Shown here: in pieces, positions 11,597-24,060 of the stretch
How the letters are laid out: each line of letters begins with the position of its first letter
How positions within the stretch are numbered: the stretch's first letter is position 1
Translations under genes and position numbers: made by a program
NCBI RefSeq assembly: GCF_000346465.2
Contig: NC_034016.1
Location: 905,481 to 969,480 of the forward strand
Direction of reading: 5' to 3'
DNA length: 64,000 nt
Origin: Prunus persica
Lineage: Eukaryota > Streptophyta > Magnoliopsida > Rosales > Rosaceae
Notes under the pieces: generated by a model
The model's database searches: none
Told to the model about the DNA's origin: nothing
What the model saw: the letters and a program-made list of their open reading frames with translations, nothing else

Positions 11597-11805
11597 TGTC
11601 AGTCAAACAATATAGGTAGAATATTTTCAGGTTGTATTTCATTATCCAAAAGGAGATATTTATAATACAAAGATGTAATCCTAGCATAGTCAAACAAGGA
11701 AACAAGATAAAATCCTAATTACACAATATCTGTACAAAAGGAAAGAAATAGAGTCCTAATATACTAGGAAATAAATATCCTAATTAGTCTAGGATATCGC
11801 TAACA
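11597..11805 (-). mobile_element. LTR of a copia remnant
   Basis: On the minus strand this begins TGTTAGCGATATCC immediately after a polypurine tract (TTGAGGGGGAG) and ends ..GACTGACA, so it is bounded by TG..CA. TATTATAAATATC provides a TATA box. It belongs to the truncated copia coding piece at 11813-12235. Confidence 0.65.
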
Positions 11806-11812
11806 CTCCCCC

Positions 11813-12235
11813 TCAAGTTAGAGCAAAGATGTCACTCATGCCCAACTTGTCAAGCGAGTCGAGGAAGACCGTAGTAGACAGAGCTATCATAAGAACATCT
11901 GCTAATTGATTCTCGGATGATATAAACAGAAGAGAAATAATTCCAGCATCCAACTTTTCTTTAACAAAATATCGATCAACCTCCACGTGCTTTGTACGAT
12001 CATGTTCCACAGGGTTATGCGCAATTACAATTACAGTTTTGTTTTCACAATTCAAATCCATGGGTTTATGGGATCTAAACTCGAGATCTCTCAACAATCT
12101 TCTCAACCATAGTAACTCACACACCCCTTGAGCCATCCTACGGTACTCGGCCTTAGCACTAGACCTAGACACCACTTTTTGTGTTTTACTCCTCTAAGTA
12201 ACAAGATTACCACCAACGAATGTAAAATACCCAGA
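11813..12235 (-). pseudogene. Truncated Ty1/copia polyprotein, RNase H region
   Basis: The reading frame contains VSRSSAKAEYRRMAQGVCEL, then HVEVDRYFVKEKL, then ENQLADVL and a C-terminus LDKLGMSDIF before TGA. This is the C-terminal RNase H domain of copia polyproteins (SRSSAEAEYRA and adjoining motifs). Just upstream the sequence continues as SGYFTFVGGNLVT, then an in-frame stop, then RSKTQKVVSRSS. Similarity ends near 12235. There is no RT or integrase, so this is a dead 5'-truncated remnant. Confidence 0.85.
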
Positions 12236-12238
12236 CGT

Positions 12239-12301
12239 GGAATGTGTAGGAATTTGAGGGTATTTCAACTATGAGTATGAATGTGTAGGAATTTGAGGGT
12301 A
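12239..12301. repeat. Two direct copies of a 23-bp word
   Basis: GAATGTGTAGGAATTTGAGGGTA occurs twice about 40 bp apart, at the edge of the copia fragment. Nothing else is recognised from 12302 to 12790. Confidence 0.85.
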
Positions 12302-12823
12302 GATGATGGAGGATCGATTGATTAATGACCTAACTCCCTATTCATAATACTCCTACAAATCCTACCTATTTAAGGTATAATTACAATTATTATAAAAGTA
12401 GGGTCTTCTTTATTTCTCATTGTTTGACTTAATAAGACTTGAACCATTTTGAACTAGAAAATTTGACAACATTCTTTGCAACAAAAGGAATGACTTGGCT
12501 TCTTTTTAATTAAACTCCAATCTTTATCTTCTTACCATTTTTAGCACACTTTCTCCTATTTCATAATTCCTTCACAAATCTCACAAAACCTAAAAACAAC
12601 CAATTTAATCCAAAAAAATTAACAAATAAATAAACAAAGGAGGCATAAAATATAGGCTTATCAATGACCTACTCCCAGCAGTGACATTTCTTTTTAGAGC
12701 AATGTCTTATTTCAATACTCTACACACAAAGTGTAGCCCATTCGGAAGGAATGCTAAATCTGAAGTGAAAGTCTTGGTTGCCAAGTTATTAAATTTTTGT
12801 GTTTTTTCTTGTCTAAATTTCTA

Positions 12824-13085
12824 GTCATCTGGGTTTGATATGGGATACTGGAAAATGCAATATCTTGTGTTTATTGGCCAGCTTACGGAGGTAACCATAG
12901 AGCTCTCTGATGGGACTAATAATACTGATTTTGCAAGGTATGTTCTTGAGCATCCTCAGAATTTGAAGAAAATGGTGATTGAACTTTTTGATACCCATCA
13001 ACAAGATGTTGTGGCAGATTTGGTAGGGAAAAGCAAGATCAAATCCAATGCCAAAGTTTTTATTCGGGAAAGTTTTGTACGATGA
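12824..13085 (+). pseudogene. FBD/F-box-like C-terminal exon fragment
   Basis: After a plausible acceptor (AATTTCTAG), the frame encodes EVTIELSDGTNNTDFARYVL, then EHPQNLKKMVI, then a short tail ending at a TGA at 13083-13085. The segment with acidic residues followed by YVLEH..NLKKMVI resembles the FBD module that closes many plant F-box/LRR proteins. No F-box or LRR exon is seen upstream, so this is most likely an orphan exon. Family assignment is by pattern only. Confidence 0.4.
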
Positions 13086-13494
13086 AAAAGGGAGAACTTT
13101 TTATATATGTTGGAGAGAATTTTATGTATGTAGTAACCTTATTGTGGATGCTAGAAGGATCCATTTTGTCATTGCTATATTTAAATTTTCTTGTTTACTG
13201 GTCGTTGTTGTCGTAAGTTGTAACCTTGTTGTGGAGGTGCTGGATTTACACCTTGTGTAACTCTGTGGTTATATCCTATCTGAGTCAAAATCGTTTCATC
13301 TCTGGTTTACTTTTTCGTTAAGACTTCCATGAAGCAATGCTCAACCTTGCTCAAGTTTTATTATTTTAAGTCCTAGCGGGTAACTCCTGCACTTATCACT
13401 ACGCTAACTATGCCAATAATATTTGTCCCTACGAAAATTCTTTCTCTGCTATACAGAATTTTCTTCAAATATTTTAGTGCATTTTATTTTGCAG

Positions 13495-13605
13495 ACTCAT
13501 AACTAATCCATCTTTCTTCAACATAGATATCCAACCCAATACAATTCTAGGCACCAAACTAGCGTCATATGTTGGTGGGCGATTCAATCAGTCTCTTAGC
13601 TGGAA
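13495..13605 (+). other. Orphan exon of unrecognised gene
   Basis: A strong acceptor (TTTTATTTTGCAG) precedes, and a consensus donor (AAG|GTAAGA) follows, an open segment of 111 nt. Its phase-1 frame reads LITNPSFFNIDIQPNT then ILGTKLASYVGGRFNQSLSWK. No stop lies in this frame. I do not recognise the family. No partner exon is found nearby, so it may be a gene relic. Confidence 0.35.
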
Positions 13606-14018
13606 GGTAAGATGGGTGCTTCATTATAAAGATACTTTCAACTAGAAATCTGCAGTAACGATTCAAAACATTCTCTGACCACCACTTGAAAACTAATTAA
13701 TAACTTCTGTGCTCAATATGTTATCAATAAGTTATCAGATTTTTATGAGAAAAAGACAGTCAGTGCACATAAATTAGAACATTGATTTATTGATTCCTGT
13801 CACTGATTTCAAACTAACTACCAACATTTCATAATATCTATTAGGAAATACAAATTTATTCAGATAACACAGTAATGAACCCCGCACAACTGAAATAACA
13901 TTTTCAACCACATGACATATGCTTACAGCAGTTTCTGTAACTACAAATTTTGAACCAATTACTTGTACTTGTTCAAGTTCATTGACACCCCACAATTTAA
14001 ACTGTCCGCAGATCAAGG

Positions 14019-16391
14019 TTAAAGACGAATTTGTTCGATGCTAGATTGGACATCGATCTCATCGGAGCCATTAGCTTGTAAGGATTGCTTGTAGGTCATT
14101 CCACGATATGCAGGTGGGTGAGAGTCATCCACAAACTCTGGTGCTGGGCTCACAAATGCATCCAATGAAGGTCCATGAAGCGTAGCCACTGAGATCCTCT
14201 TCACTTTGTTGTTGTCCACAACCACTCGGTGAACATGGCTCTTGTATTTACCATTTGTCAATATCTAAATCAAGACAATTAGTAAGTACTAGGGAGCCTT
14301 CACTCCAGAATCATTTTGATGTTTTTTTTCTAGTTGGATGAATTCTCTACCGGTTATCCGAAAGAAAATTGTATTTCGCTCATAGTGAAGTTGATATAAT
14401 TTTCGTAGAGTGTTTGTATTTGTTAGTGATTAGGGAATTTATATTTAACAAAAACATCATCATGAAGATATAAGTAAAGATATAACAAACTATTAAGGGA
14501 TAGAGTTGTACCTCAAGATGGTCCCCAAGGTTTATAAAAATGGCATTAGGGGGCATATTGACTTTGATGCAGTTTCCATCATTGGAAAATACTTGTAGGC
14601 CACCATTCACATCTTGAATGAGTGAAACAAAGAAGCCAGGGTCAGTATGGTCAGGTACACCAATGGAACCTTTTGATCTGAAATTTGGAGGGTAGAGGTT
14701 CATGGCAGACACATCAAAGCCCGTTCCAAGCTTAAAAGCTTTTTCTATGTAGCATTCTTCAAATCCCAAGGCTTTTGACACTGCCTTTCCCAAACCCTGT
14801 ACTACCTCTCGCAAGCCCTTGAAATACTCTTCCATGGACTCACTGTTGAAAACAAAAACATTTACCTGGCACCATTAGAATATGCCCGACACCGCGGATC
14901 TTGACCATATTTATTCGTGTGATGTGAAGACAAGGATTAAAATATCTTACTTCTTGTGAAGATTCTTAGATGAGAGAAGGACAGAGAGACACAAATATCG
15001 TATGTTACACGACAAGAACGAGATTCGAATTTAAGAATTAAGAAATTTTTCAGCACACTGGATAGAAAAACCATTAGCCAAATATATGTGATTTTAGGGC
15101 ATGTTGATGGATTTTCCGTATATTGATTTACTTGAATAATAGAGAATATCTTAATATAGTAAATAAATTAAATCATATACCTGAAACCAGATGGTTTAGT
15201 AGGGCAGTGATACTGGGGATGCGCAATGATCTTGAGATATTCCCTATTCTCTCCAGGAGAAGATCGTAAGCCCCATCGAATTCTATTTGTTGGATTCTTT
15301 TTCTCGTACTGCTTTCGGCTCTCTATCTCCGTTGGATTAAAGAAATCAGAAATTCCTTTGAAAACACCCTCAAACACGCTATCGGATATGCCATGGTTTA
15401 CTAGCTGAAATGTAATGAGTTCAATACTTAATTCAGAGCATAACAATTTGTAAATCATAAAAATATTTATAAAAAAAACAATGAACATATTGCATGCCAA
15501 ATGAAGAAATGAAATGAAATATTTCATATGTTCAATGTCAAAGAAGATTTCAATTCCAGTTTAGGGAAATACTCTATATGGATCCACTTGGATTGATACT
15601 TCAGATCCAAGGTATGAAATCTAACTGAAACTTTACTAGTTCATATTTTCTCTAATATTTTTGCGTCATGTCGACTTGTATTAGAGTAAATCCGATCAAT
15701 TATGGAATTAATAGAAATCAACCTTTTAAGTTCATTTTTGAAGAGAAATAAGTAAGAAACTTAACTTGATACAAATATTGGAGATTTCTGGTTGAACTGT
15801 CTAACATAAAATGTTATGTTGTTAAACCATAATCGTCCCAAATTTAGACAAGAAAGCATTTCTTATAATATCGAACAAGACAAATTTTGCAAAATATATA
15901 ACACTATTTTTCTCAATCATATGCTATTTCCCCGATTGTAATATTGTTAAAATAGATATAAAAATATAGAACGTTCAGAATAAATTTTAAAAAAAAACAA
16001 TAAAATATTAAGGAAGCGAGTAAACCCTATTTGGTATTTTCATTTTATGATTAAACGTACGAAAGTAAAAAAATACAAAAAGGGAAGTTTTGGCATTAGT
16101 TAGGACATGTATAAAAGCATAGAAAAAGCCTGTCAAAACGAAAAGAAACAATCATACATAGAAGAAGCCAAAGTCCTTGCACACATGGCCTATGTATTCG
16201 AGGGCTTTGGATCGTTCATCGAGATCATCAGAGAATAACATGAAGTAATCGACGGTGGGGATCTCAACATCATCAACAACCGCAATGGAATCATGAGGTT
16301 TGATGATGGATGAGTCAATGGAGTGAAGGGAGAGGATAGGGTTTGGTTCAAAAGGCCTGTGGTTAACAAGAACTGGAGCTGTCTCAGCCAT
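14019..16391 (-). CDS. 2-oxoglutarate/Fe(II)-dependent dioxygenase B (intact, four exons)
   Basis: The coding sequence is complement(join(14019..14264, 14512..14842, 15181..15404, 16158..16391)), 344 aa, with GT/AG junctions in phases 0, 2 and 0, the same as dioxygenase A. The N-terminus is MAETAPVLVNHRPFEP. The DIOX_N domain runs to CKDFGFFY|LVNHGI. The catalytic domain shows H218 and D220 (VPDHTDPGF), H275 (SHVHRVVV) and the RIS arginine near residue 285. It differs clearly from A and C in sequence but keeps the exon plan, so they are ancient tandem relatives. A soluble oxidoreductase is expected; substrate unknown. The start is the first ATG downstream of a minus-strand TATAAAT about 110 bp away. 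Its promoter is partly duplicated at 4.0-5.3 kb. Confidence 0.9.
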
Positions 16392-16501
16392 TTTGTTTGT
16401 GTGTTTGGAGAGGTAGAAAGATTTAGTTGATCTTAACAAGGAAGAGCAATGGGAGACAAGTAGATTAGTTTTGCATGCATTCATGCCAATACGTTCCTCC
16501 A

Positions 16502-16508
16502 ATTTATA
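16502..16508 (-). promoter_or_regulatory. TATA box of dioxygenase B
   Basis: TATAAAT on the minus strand lies about 111 bp before the ATG, similar to the 120-124 bp spacing of dioxygenases A and C. Confidence 0.6.
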
Positions 16509-16999
16509 AGGAGAATACATGGGATCCCCTGGCTAGAAATAAAATATTTTACGCAAAAGTATAAACAAATAATCTTAGTTAGACCAGTTTAATTATTTCA
16601 GATGCTTATTGAGGTGTGAACATATATCAACTTGGCGTTGTTTTCCGGGAAGTTTTAAAATGCACGTTGATATAAGGACAGACAGGTAGTTGTTGCCTGA
16701 TTGATCATGTGAAGTCAAGTTTGGATGTGTGCTCCTAACAAAATAAGATGTTCTTTTTAATCATGGGATATTCGAACTAGGGTCACATTAATCTTACCAA
16801 AGGATAAGATTTGAAATTATTGGTGCCGCAAGGAAATAATAAAGTTGTTTTTGAGTCATGTTGGATGACGTTTGCACTGCTTAGTAAGCAAAATTGTTTG
16901 TTTGTGCATGGCAAAGCAAAAGAGTTTTGGGAAATCAAGCAAACAATACCTTTTACCGATTAAGATTTGGTTTAGTTGTATTTTTCTTCATTTAATAAG

Positions 17000-18690
17000 A
17001 TTTTATTTTTGAATATATTTAAATATATTTGTGATTGTGAATGTATTAGTTCATTGTCAATAATGATGAGTATATTAATCTGTTGAATACAATAAGGTGG
17101 GATCACTGCTATGGTCAACTAATCTGACCCACATTTGTTAATGATCATTAATTTGTTCTAATGATATAATTTGTACTTTGCTGGAGAAATTTCTAACTAT
17201 ATGTCTCATTCCAATTACGGAATAATCATTTACGTCTAATTTTCTATTGTAATTATTCTACAGAGTGTATTAATCTGGTTTTGATACTTTTTTTTATAAT
17301 TGGCAACTTGTCAGCTTGTATACATGATACATCTACAATACCTGAGTATACTGGATACACACATTGGCACATTATAGAACATCAACTTGCTCCATTAAAG
17401 TAACTGGTTTTGTCCTGTCAGTCTTTTCAGTAGATTACTATATTTTCTTGTTGGACAAACTTATAGTAGGTGGTTGCTGGTTACGAGGGTTATAAACCAA
17501 ACGTTGAAGTCCTTTTCTTTTCTTTTTTTTCTTTTTTTTTAAAATACAAATAGTAATCTAAATTACCATAAAAATTTGAATGAAATGAAAATAACATTGT
17601 TTTATTATCTTTGGCTAATCACAGACTGCCACGTAGAAAAGTTATATCATACATAGCATACCATGATTGACTGGAATAATAAAATAGTGTGTTTTATTTT
17701 ATTTTATTGTCACGTCAATTATTGAGTGGTTGCATAATGTTCTTGTGGTCAAGTTTAACTGTTAAATTGAACATGTCCTAAAGAGAGAAAATTTTAATTG
17801 ATCGATCAAACCATCAAAACTACTGAGAATGAAAGAAGCTAGAAATTTAGTTTGGATAATAGCTTTGATCGAAATAAATTAAGCCAACAATGAATGATTA
17901 AATATTGAACCCCACTCTTGAATCGAGACAAATAAAATAATATTGTTTGGGGCATTCCGTAAAACCAGTTACTCTTGACATGTTTCTGTATATGTAAATC
18001 ATAACTTTTCACATATACATACTGATTTGAAAGCACACATTTCAAATAAAGTAAAAGGAAATGGATCTTTCCATGGAGAAGCCAAGAAATTTCCTACGTA
18101 AAATTGGGTCTATTCATTAACCGTCAGCCAAACATCCTCGTAACAAAAGCCATAAAATAAATTAGTAGAAAAGAAAACAAAGAAGCGAAACGTCGGATCC
18201 ATGTTAGGGTTGGATTGGGCTCCAATCCAACACTGATTAGAAAATAAATTTAAATGGAGTCGTTCTATTATATGGTCTTCAAGTCCATACCTGTATTATT
18301 AACCGTATAATTAAATTGAACCGTCCAGATTTGAAATTAAAAGAATAATGCCACAACTGCTTAGCACGGTCGCACACACCTTTGACTCAACAAACATTAC
18401 TTGTGTCTTTTTCTTGAAGAAGTTAATTTTAGTTTTGTTTTCCGTTTTGCCCTTTGGACAAATATCACCAAGGAAATCAAAAATTCATTCGAGAAATCCC
18501 GAAGTTCCATGGCTTGGCTGACAGATCTGCTCATATGTCTGAGGGCCATGAAATAAATATTCAGATCGAATGATCTTTCGTGGACTATAAGTATTGATTT
18601 CAGATGTGTGGAAACAAAGACATTAGATGGTGGTAATTTCAATGAAACCCATCTTCAGCTTTGGACTCCTCTTTCTCTTTCTATCTCTCT
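17000..18690. other. AT-rich spacer, no gene seen
   Basis: Only short unsupported open frames occur. A small palindrome GGATTGGGCTCCAATCC lies near 18212. No splice-supported exon or domain was recognised. Confidence 0.6.
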
Positions 18691-18699
18691 TTCTCGACA

Positions 18700-18812
18700 G
18701 AGAAGGAGTTTCTTATACACACACAACTAAGATGCTATTTAGGTTTGAACATGAGACTTCTATTTGCAAATCAATATATCTTATCCACTTAGCTAAACTC
18801 CGTTGACAACGT
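18700..18812 (-). mobile_element. tRNA-derived SINE-like copy
   Basis: On the minus strand it reads GGAGTTTAGCTAAGTGGATAAG..ATTTGCAAAT..CATGTTCAAACC, with A-box-like and B-box-like segments and a following (GT)n stretch, as in the copies at 11.4 and 30.9 kb. Confidence 0.5.
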
Positions 18813-19473
18813 AAAAGTTACATGTGCAAAATTGTTTTATTTTAGTCATCGATTCTTGAGTTATTTCCACTTTTTTTTTTTATGGCTTTCATTTTCAATA
18901 AAAATGTCTTAGTTTAAAACTAATTCCCGAGAGTGAAATAGTCCATATTGTCGGCCACGCATAAATCAGCGAAGACATTATTTGTCGAAATTATCCACGG
19001 CTTACAACACCTCCATATGTGACATAGTCATGCATGGTCATGTCTGATCATTCATGACCAATGAGAACCTTGTGGAACAATCGACGTGGGATTATTTTAC
19101 CCAAAAGTATCAAAGTCTGAATAAGCTGCTTTGCCGGATACCATTTTAATCCACATAAGCTCGGTCCCAAACATGATACATACATTCAAAAGGAAATCTC
19201 ATTAGACCTTTGACATAGATTGAAATGTTAAAACAAAGCGTAATTAGCAATGATTGAGAGTCTCAATTACCTATGCGCGCACATAAAGTCACTTTATGGG
19301 TAGTGTTGGTACGTTGATAGGGAACGGCAAGCAACCTATGCTCTAAGGCTAAATTAGTTAGCAGTTTACCTGTATTTTGAGACTAAATTGATGTTGTACG
19401 ACTAATGAATTGGTAGGTACGTTAATATCTTATATATAATATATTGTTGGTCGCGCTAAAAATTATATTTTGG

Positions 19474-20264
19474 GTTAATTTCAATTTAGTATCCTGAACT
19501 ATTACCGTTAAGGTACGTTTGCTCATGTACTCTCAATTTTAACGGTTACATACCTTAAGCTTTTCAATTTTGTGCAATTTGGTTCCGGCGCTTCACCGTC
19601 AAAATTTTCGTTAATTGCTTATATGACAAGCCTGGATCCCACCTATTCACTTATTTCAATGTCAGTTGAAGAGTAATTTGTTAAAAATTAGTTTGGTATT
19701 AATGCATGTAATAATGTGTTCTTTATGGGAGGGAAGATACCAATTACTCGAAAATACTCTTCCACTAACATCGAAATAAGCGAATAGATGAGACTAGTGG
19801 CAGAGCCAATGCATGCCCAGTGAGGGCATGTGCCCCTCCTCAAATATTGTTGTATGGATATTTAGTTATAGTAATATTATACAAATATTATGCAATTCCT
19901 CTTAAAGTCTTAAATTCCCTCTTCTTCTTTTTCTTTTTCTCTTTTATTCTCATGTCTAAATTTCTTTTGAGTTGTATATATTTTGTTATTATAAATGGAT
20001 GTTAGGCTATTTATACAAAAAGTAACAATAGGGAAAGTGAAAAGAGTTTGAATTTTTAAATGTGCCCCCTCTCATTTAAATTCTTGGCTCCGTCACTCCC
20101 ATGCCTGTCATGCAAGCAATTAACGAAAATTTTGATGTCAAAGTTAACGCTGAAACCAAATTGCAAAAAATAAAAAATTTTAGGGTATGTAATCGTTAAA
20201 ATTAAAAGTGCAAGGACAAACATGCCCTAATAGTAAGAGTTCATGATACTAAATTGAAATTAAT
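19474..20264. mobile_element. Foldback element with inverted arms of about 200 bp, carrying a nested element
   Basis: The left arm from 19474 (TTAATTTCAATTTAGTATC, GTTAAGGTACGTTTG, TTTTAACGGTTACATACC, AATTTGGTTCCGGCG, TTTTCGTTAATTGCTTATATG) is inverted at 20100-20264 and continues across 19738-19795 once the nested insert is removed. There is no transposase. The arms are longer than in most MITEs; a Mutator-like or foldback origin is possible. Confidence 0.75.
19796..20097. mobile_element. Small hAT-like element nested in the foldback element
   Basis: The ends AGTGGCAGAGCCAA and TTGGCTCCGTCACT are inverted repeats with two mismatches. Removing the segment restores pairing of the outer element's arms, which shows it inserted later. 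Interior words (GGGCATGTGCCCCTCCTC, GTGCCCCCTCTC) also pair. The 8-bp duplication is not clear. Confidence 0.6.
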
Positions 20265-20269
20265 CCTTA

Positions 20270-21290
20270 TATTTTATATATGGAATAACAAGCAATAACT
20301 AGGAGGACTACTAGCAGGTGAATTAATTTAGACGTGCAAACAAGTAGGTAAATTATGCTTATCTTACGTATAAACAGAAGAAAAGTAAACCAAAACTCAC
20401 AACTTCAGGAGTACTTGGCAATTAAGTGGCATTACAGGACCGAGGTATATAAATTATAATGGAGATAGTGTGGGTATGGATTAGCAGTAGGAGGAGGGTG
20501 ATGGGCTAGCTACTAGTAGAGAAAGGTTGGTGGTACGAGAGGGTTGGCCACCTATTTTACTTAATGTTCTTGTTTATGCTATGAAATTAGTTCAAAACTC
20601 AAAATTTTCTTAATAAATTACACAAAATCAATTGTCTAATTTGTTCATTTCATTAAAATGTAATTAATGACCCGCATTTCGGAAACAAAAGGTACAAAAT
20701 CATTAAGCATATACATGCTGTGCTGCGAGTGAAAAACAATCCGTAACACGGGTAAATTGTTCTAGTTTTCATTCGGACATGTTTATATCGTTCCATAGTC
20801 GTGAGTTAATTCACGATTTTAGAGATGTGCAAAATCTAATCTCAACTGTTTAAATTAGTCAACCCAATCCAATTTTAATTGAATTTTGGATTCAATTCGA
20901 TTGGATGCTAATTTTGATATAATCCAATTGTAGTGAACTTGGGAGCTTCAGATACAAGTCCATGACAACTTTTTTTGGGTAGTTAAAATCATATGATTTT
21001 TTTTTTTTACTTGAGCATGCTTCTCGTTGCCACTACACTTTTCTATCTATAGTACTACACTGTTGAATTCACCAAAATTTTACTTTTACTATTAATATAT
21101 TTTTTTTTACACATAGGAAAGAAAACAGACACAAAAAATATATAAATAAAACAGTATATACCAAATTTTTTTATTTATTTATTTTTTTTATAAGAAGAAA
21201 CAGATATTAAAATTTCTTGATGTTGATTAATAGTGAAGCAAACGAAAGCATAGAATAGGATGTGATGACACGAGTGGAAGTGTGGCTGGA
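20270..21290. other. AT-rich spacer upstream of dioxygenase C
   Basis: No gene, RNA or element with definable ends was recognised. Confidence 0.6.
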
Positions 21291-21301
21291 GTGTTTCTGG
21301 C

Positions 21302-21309
21302 TATAAATA
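21302..21309 (+). promoter_or_regulatory. TATA box of dioxygenase C
   Basis: TATAAATA lies 124 bp before the ATG in the context GGCTATAAATATGGT, identical to the dioxygenase A core promoter. Confidence 0.8.
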
Positions 21310-22554
21310 TGGTGGCTTTGGGTTCTGATATTTGCATGCATTAAGCTTTTTTTCTTCTGAGTTTGTCAGTCTCATTTAGTCTCAACTAGCCTCTCTCTCT
21401 ATCTCCTTTTCTCACAACACACACAATGACTGGAACTGAAGCAACTCCACAACTGCTTACTCAAACTTGTTTTGGCCATGAGTCATGTGATGTTCAAACT
21501 CCAGTCATTGACTACTCCATGCTCATCTCCAATGTTTCTCTCAAAAGCTCTCAAGCTATCAATGACCTCAATCAAGCTTGCCTCAACTATGGCTTCTTCA
21601 CTGTATACCTACCTCTTCCTCCTTCCATTTGTCTCTACTTTTCACTCCACTAAAATTGCTAATTGATCACGTTTTTAGACTGCATTAGCTTGACCACATG
21701 ATTTATTACATACATATGTTGTATTATGAACATTAATGATGTTCTTACGTTTCAGTTTTATCAAACAAACTACGATTTTTTTTATTTTTTATTTTTGCAC
21801 ATTGACGATTCTGATCATTGAACTACATCGTTGAGTAGCCCTAAATAAAATACGCGTGCATTTTTCTCAAAATAAGGGCACTTTTATGTATGTATATGCA
21901 CGTATATTATCTCCTTACAAAGATCCCTTTTGATGAGTAGAAAAAATGGATCTCATTGTTGGAGTCATTCAACAATGTTCCTCCTTCAAAGGTTATTCCC
22001 CAAAAGAAAAATCATCCAAATCTAGAAGATTTTGATTATCTATAGTTCACTAATTTTTTTTTAATAAATAAATAAATAACTTGTTTCTTAATTATAAAAA
22101 TGAATATATTGCAGTATCTGGCACGTATAATATTTCTTTGTCAAGTTTGAGTGGTAGTGGCCTTGATGATTTGGCAGGTGACAAATCATGGGATCCCAGA
22201 TAGCCTGATAGGTAGTGTAACCAGTTGGCTTTCCAGATTTTTCCATCGGACGGACGAGGAGAAGCGACGGTATGCGAGAAATGATCCCACGGATAGAATC
22301 AGATTCATATTGGGCGGCGTAACCAAAAGAGAGCTTCTCCACATGAGGACACATCCCACTTTCCACTGCCCAACAATGCCTGACGATCGCATGTAAACCA
22401 CCTTCTATATTAAACGCAATCATTGGCTATGCATGAAGTAATTAATTCACTTTCCCACAACAAAAATGGGAGGTTCTCGAATAAGTATTTTATGATAAGA
22501 ATTAGTTACATACTTTTAATTTTAGTCATTAAAATATATTAATAGTTTCTTAAA

Positions 22555-22645
22555 TGCAAGACACCATAGAAGTTTGAATCTGAGATCATTAATTTGCAAA
22601 ATAAGGCTCTTTTCCATTTAGCTAGATCTCGTTGACACCTGCTTT
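22555..22645 (-). mobile_element. SINE-like piece in dioxygenase C intron 2
   Basis: On the minus strand GAGATCTAGCTAAATGGAAAAGAGCC..TTTGCAAATTAATGATCTCAGATTCAAAC carries the A-box/B-box order shared with the 11.4, 18.7 and 30.9 kb copies. Confidence 0.45.
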
Positions 22646-23194
22646 TCTAAACTTTATTTTACATATAGATTATTACTTCACTTACAGATCGATTTCATCT
22701 GCTTTAACAAATTTAATTATTATAAAACTAATAGTCGTATTTAGAAAAATTAGGTTACATAAAAGATGTTTGTATCTAGTTGATGTGATGCGTAGTCTTT
22801 GATGATACTTATCTTGGTAATTAAGACAATAACTTTATTCTTTCAAAAATGGTACAACAAATAGTTCTGATACTTTAATCTATGTTTAAACTTAATTACC
22901 TAACATGCAATAACAATTTTTGGTGTTTATACATGATGAAAGCAGGGTTTTGCAAAAGTATAGTGAGATAATGAGAGAGATGGGCATCCAATTGCTTAGA
23001 GGGATCTCAAAATCTCTGGGGCTTGAAGAATGCTACATGGAAAAGAAAATGAAGTTGGAATCTGGCTACAATATTTTGGGACCAAATTTCTATCAATCTT
23101 TGTCGCGTTGCTTGGATGATAAGAATCAGATTGGGCAGTTTCCTCATCGAGACCCTGGTTTGCTTGTGCTCATCGCACAAAACGTGGGTGGGGG

Positions 23195-24060
23195 CAGGGA
23201 CGGATCCAGGAATTTTTCCTCCGGGGGTCAACTTTTAAAAGGTTAAAAAAATTCTATACAAAATATACCCATAAATATTTTTATTATTAAGAAATCCTTT
23301 ATTCAAACTAAAGGTAACTAACCAAAATTAAACCTCCTTGGAAAAAAATAAAATAAAAAACCTCAACAACTAATCAAGAAAAACATCAATATTCATCCCA
23401 TAAAAATAAAACGATAAATTATCATTCATATATAATTCATTGAGAAAACAATTGAGAAAACACATTAAATCAAGTAACTTCCCCAGATGAGTCTTTCACA
23501 TGTGGGTTCACAAACTCTAAAAGCAGAACAGTTGTTTGGATGGCTAACAGAGACAAAACTGTCAATAGCCTTGGCGCCAGAGTTTCGCTTCGAAAAGATG
23601 GCTCATTGGTCTTGAGACCGATGTGGATGGCGCAACTGTCTGGCAGACCAGCACCAACTCCAGTAGTCTTGATGTTGAGAGAGCAGAGCTTTTGAATTCT
23701 GGCAACCTTGTTCTGAAAGATGCACATGGTAAAATTCGATGGCAAAGCTTTGATTTTCCCAATGACACTGTTCTCCCAAACCACCCTTTGCAAAGAGCAA
23801 GAAGCTGATATCCAGCTGATATCCACTTTAGGAAGAGGGACTTTTGGACGAAAAAAAGGAAGCGCTCTGCGTGCACTCCTTCTTGCTGCGCTGAAGTTGA
23901 AGTTGCTGCAACCCTTTGAGGCATTTCCTCGAACAGATGGCGGGCATGAATTGCCCAGCCATCCAGCCATTGCAGGGGTCAATTTTTCTTCCTCTAGTGG
24001 CGGATTCTGGAGTTGCAGGGGTCAATTGACCACCCTTGCTCCTCTGTGGATCCGTCCCTG
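23195..24060. mobile_element. hAT-like element with captured receptor-kinase fragment (Pack-type)
   Basis: The ends are CAGGGACGGATCCA and its perfect inverse TGGATCCGTCCCTG. The 8-bp GGTGGGGG flanks the insert at 23187-23194 and 24061-24068; deleting one copy plus the insert restores the dioxygenase frame exactly. Perfect 8-bp duplications and CAGGG ends fit the hAT superfamily. There is no transposase. The interior from about 23520 to 23815 is a fragment of a G-type lectin receptor kinase gene, so this is a gene-capturing non-autonomous transposon. Confidence 0.9.
23520..23815 (+). pseudogene. Captured G-type lectin S-receptor-like kinase fragment
   Basis: The first part reads WMANRDKTVNSLGARVSLRK then DGSLVL. 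After a 2-bp frame slip (GTCTTGAGACC) it reads TDVDGATVWQTSTNSSSLDV, then ERAELLNSGNLVLKD, then HGKIRWQSFDFPNDTVLPN. This matches the bulb-type (D-mannose) lectin domain of S-domain receptor kinases, including the hallmark NGNLVL/WQSFD..DT.LP region. Only about 95 residues are present, with no S-locus, PAN or kinase segment. It is carried inside the hAT-like element and is in the same orientation as the host gene. Confidence 0.85.

Noticed and set aside
18397..18642. Minus-strand 81-codon frame ending in a basic stretch
   Set aside because: No recognisable domain or promoter; isolated in AT-rich spacer.
23470..24025. Minus-strand open frames of up to 170 codons in the hAT insertion
   Set aside because: They are antisense to the captured lectin-kinase fragment and show no domain of their own.
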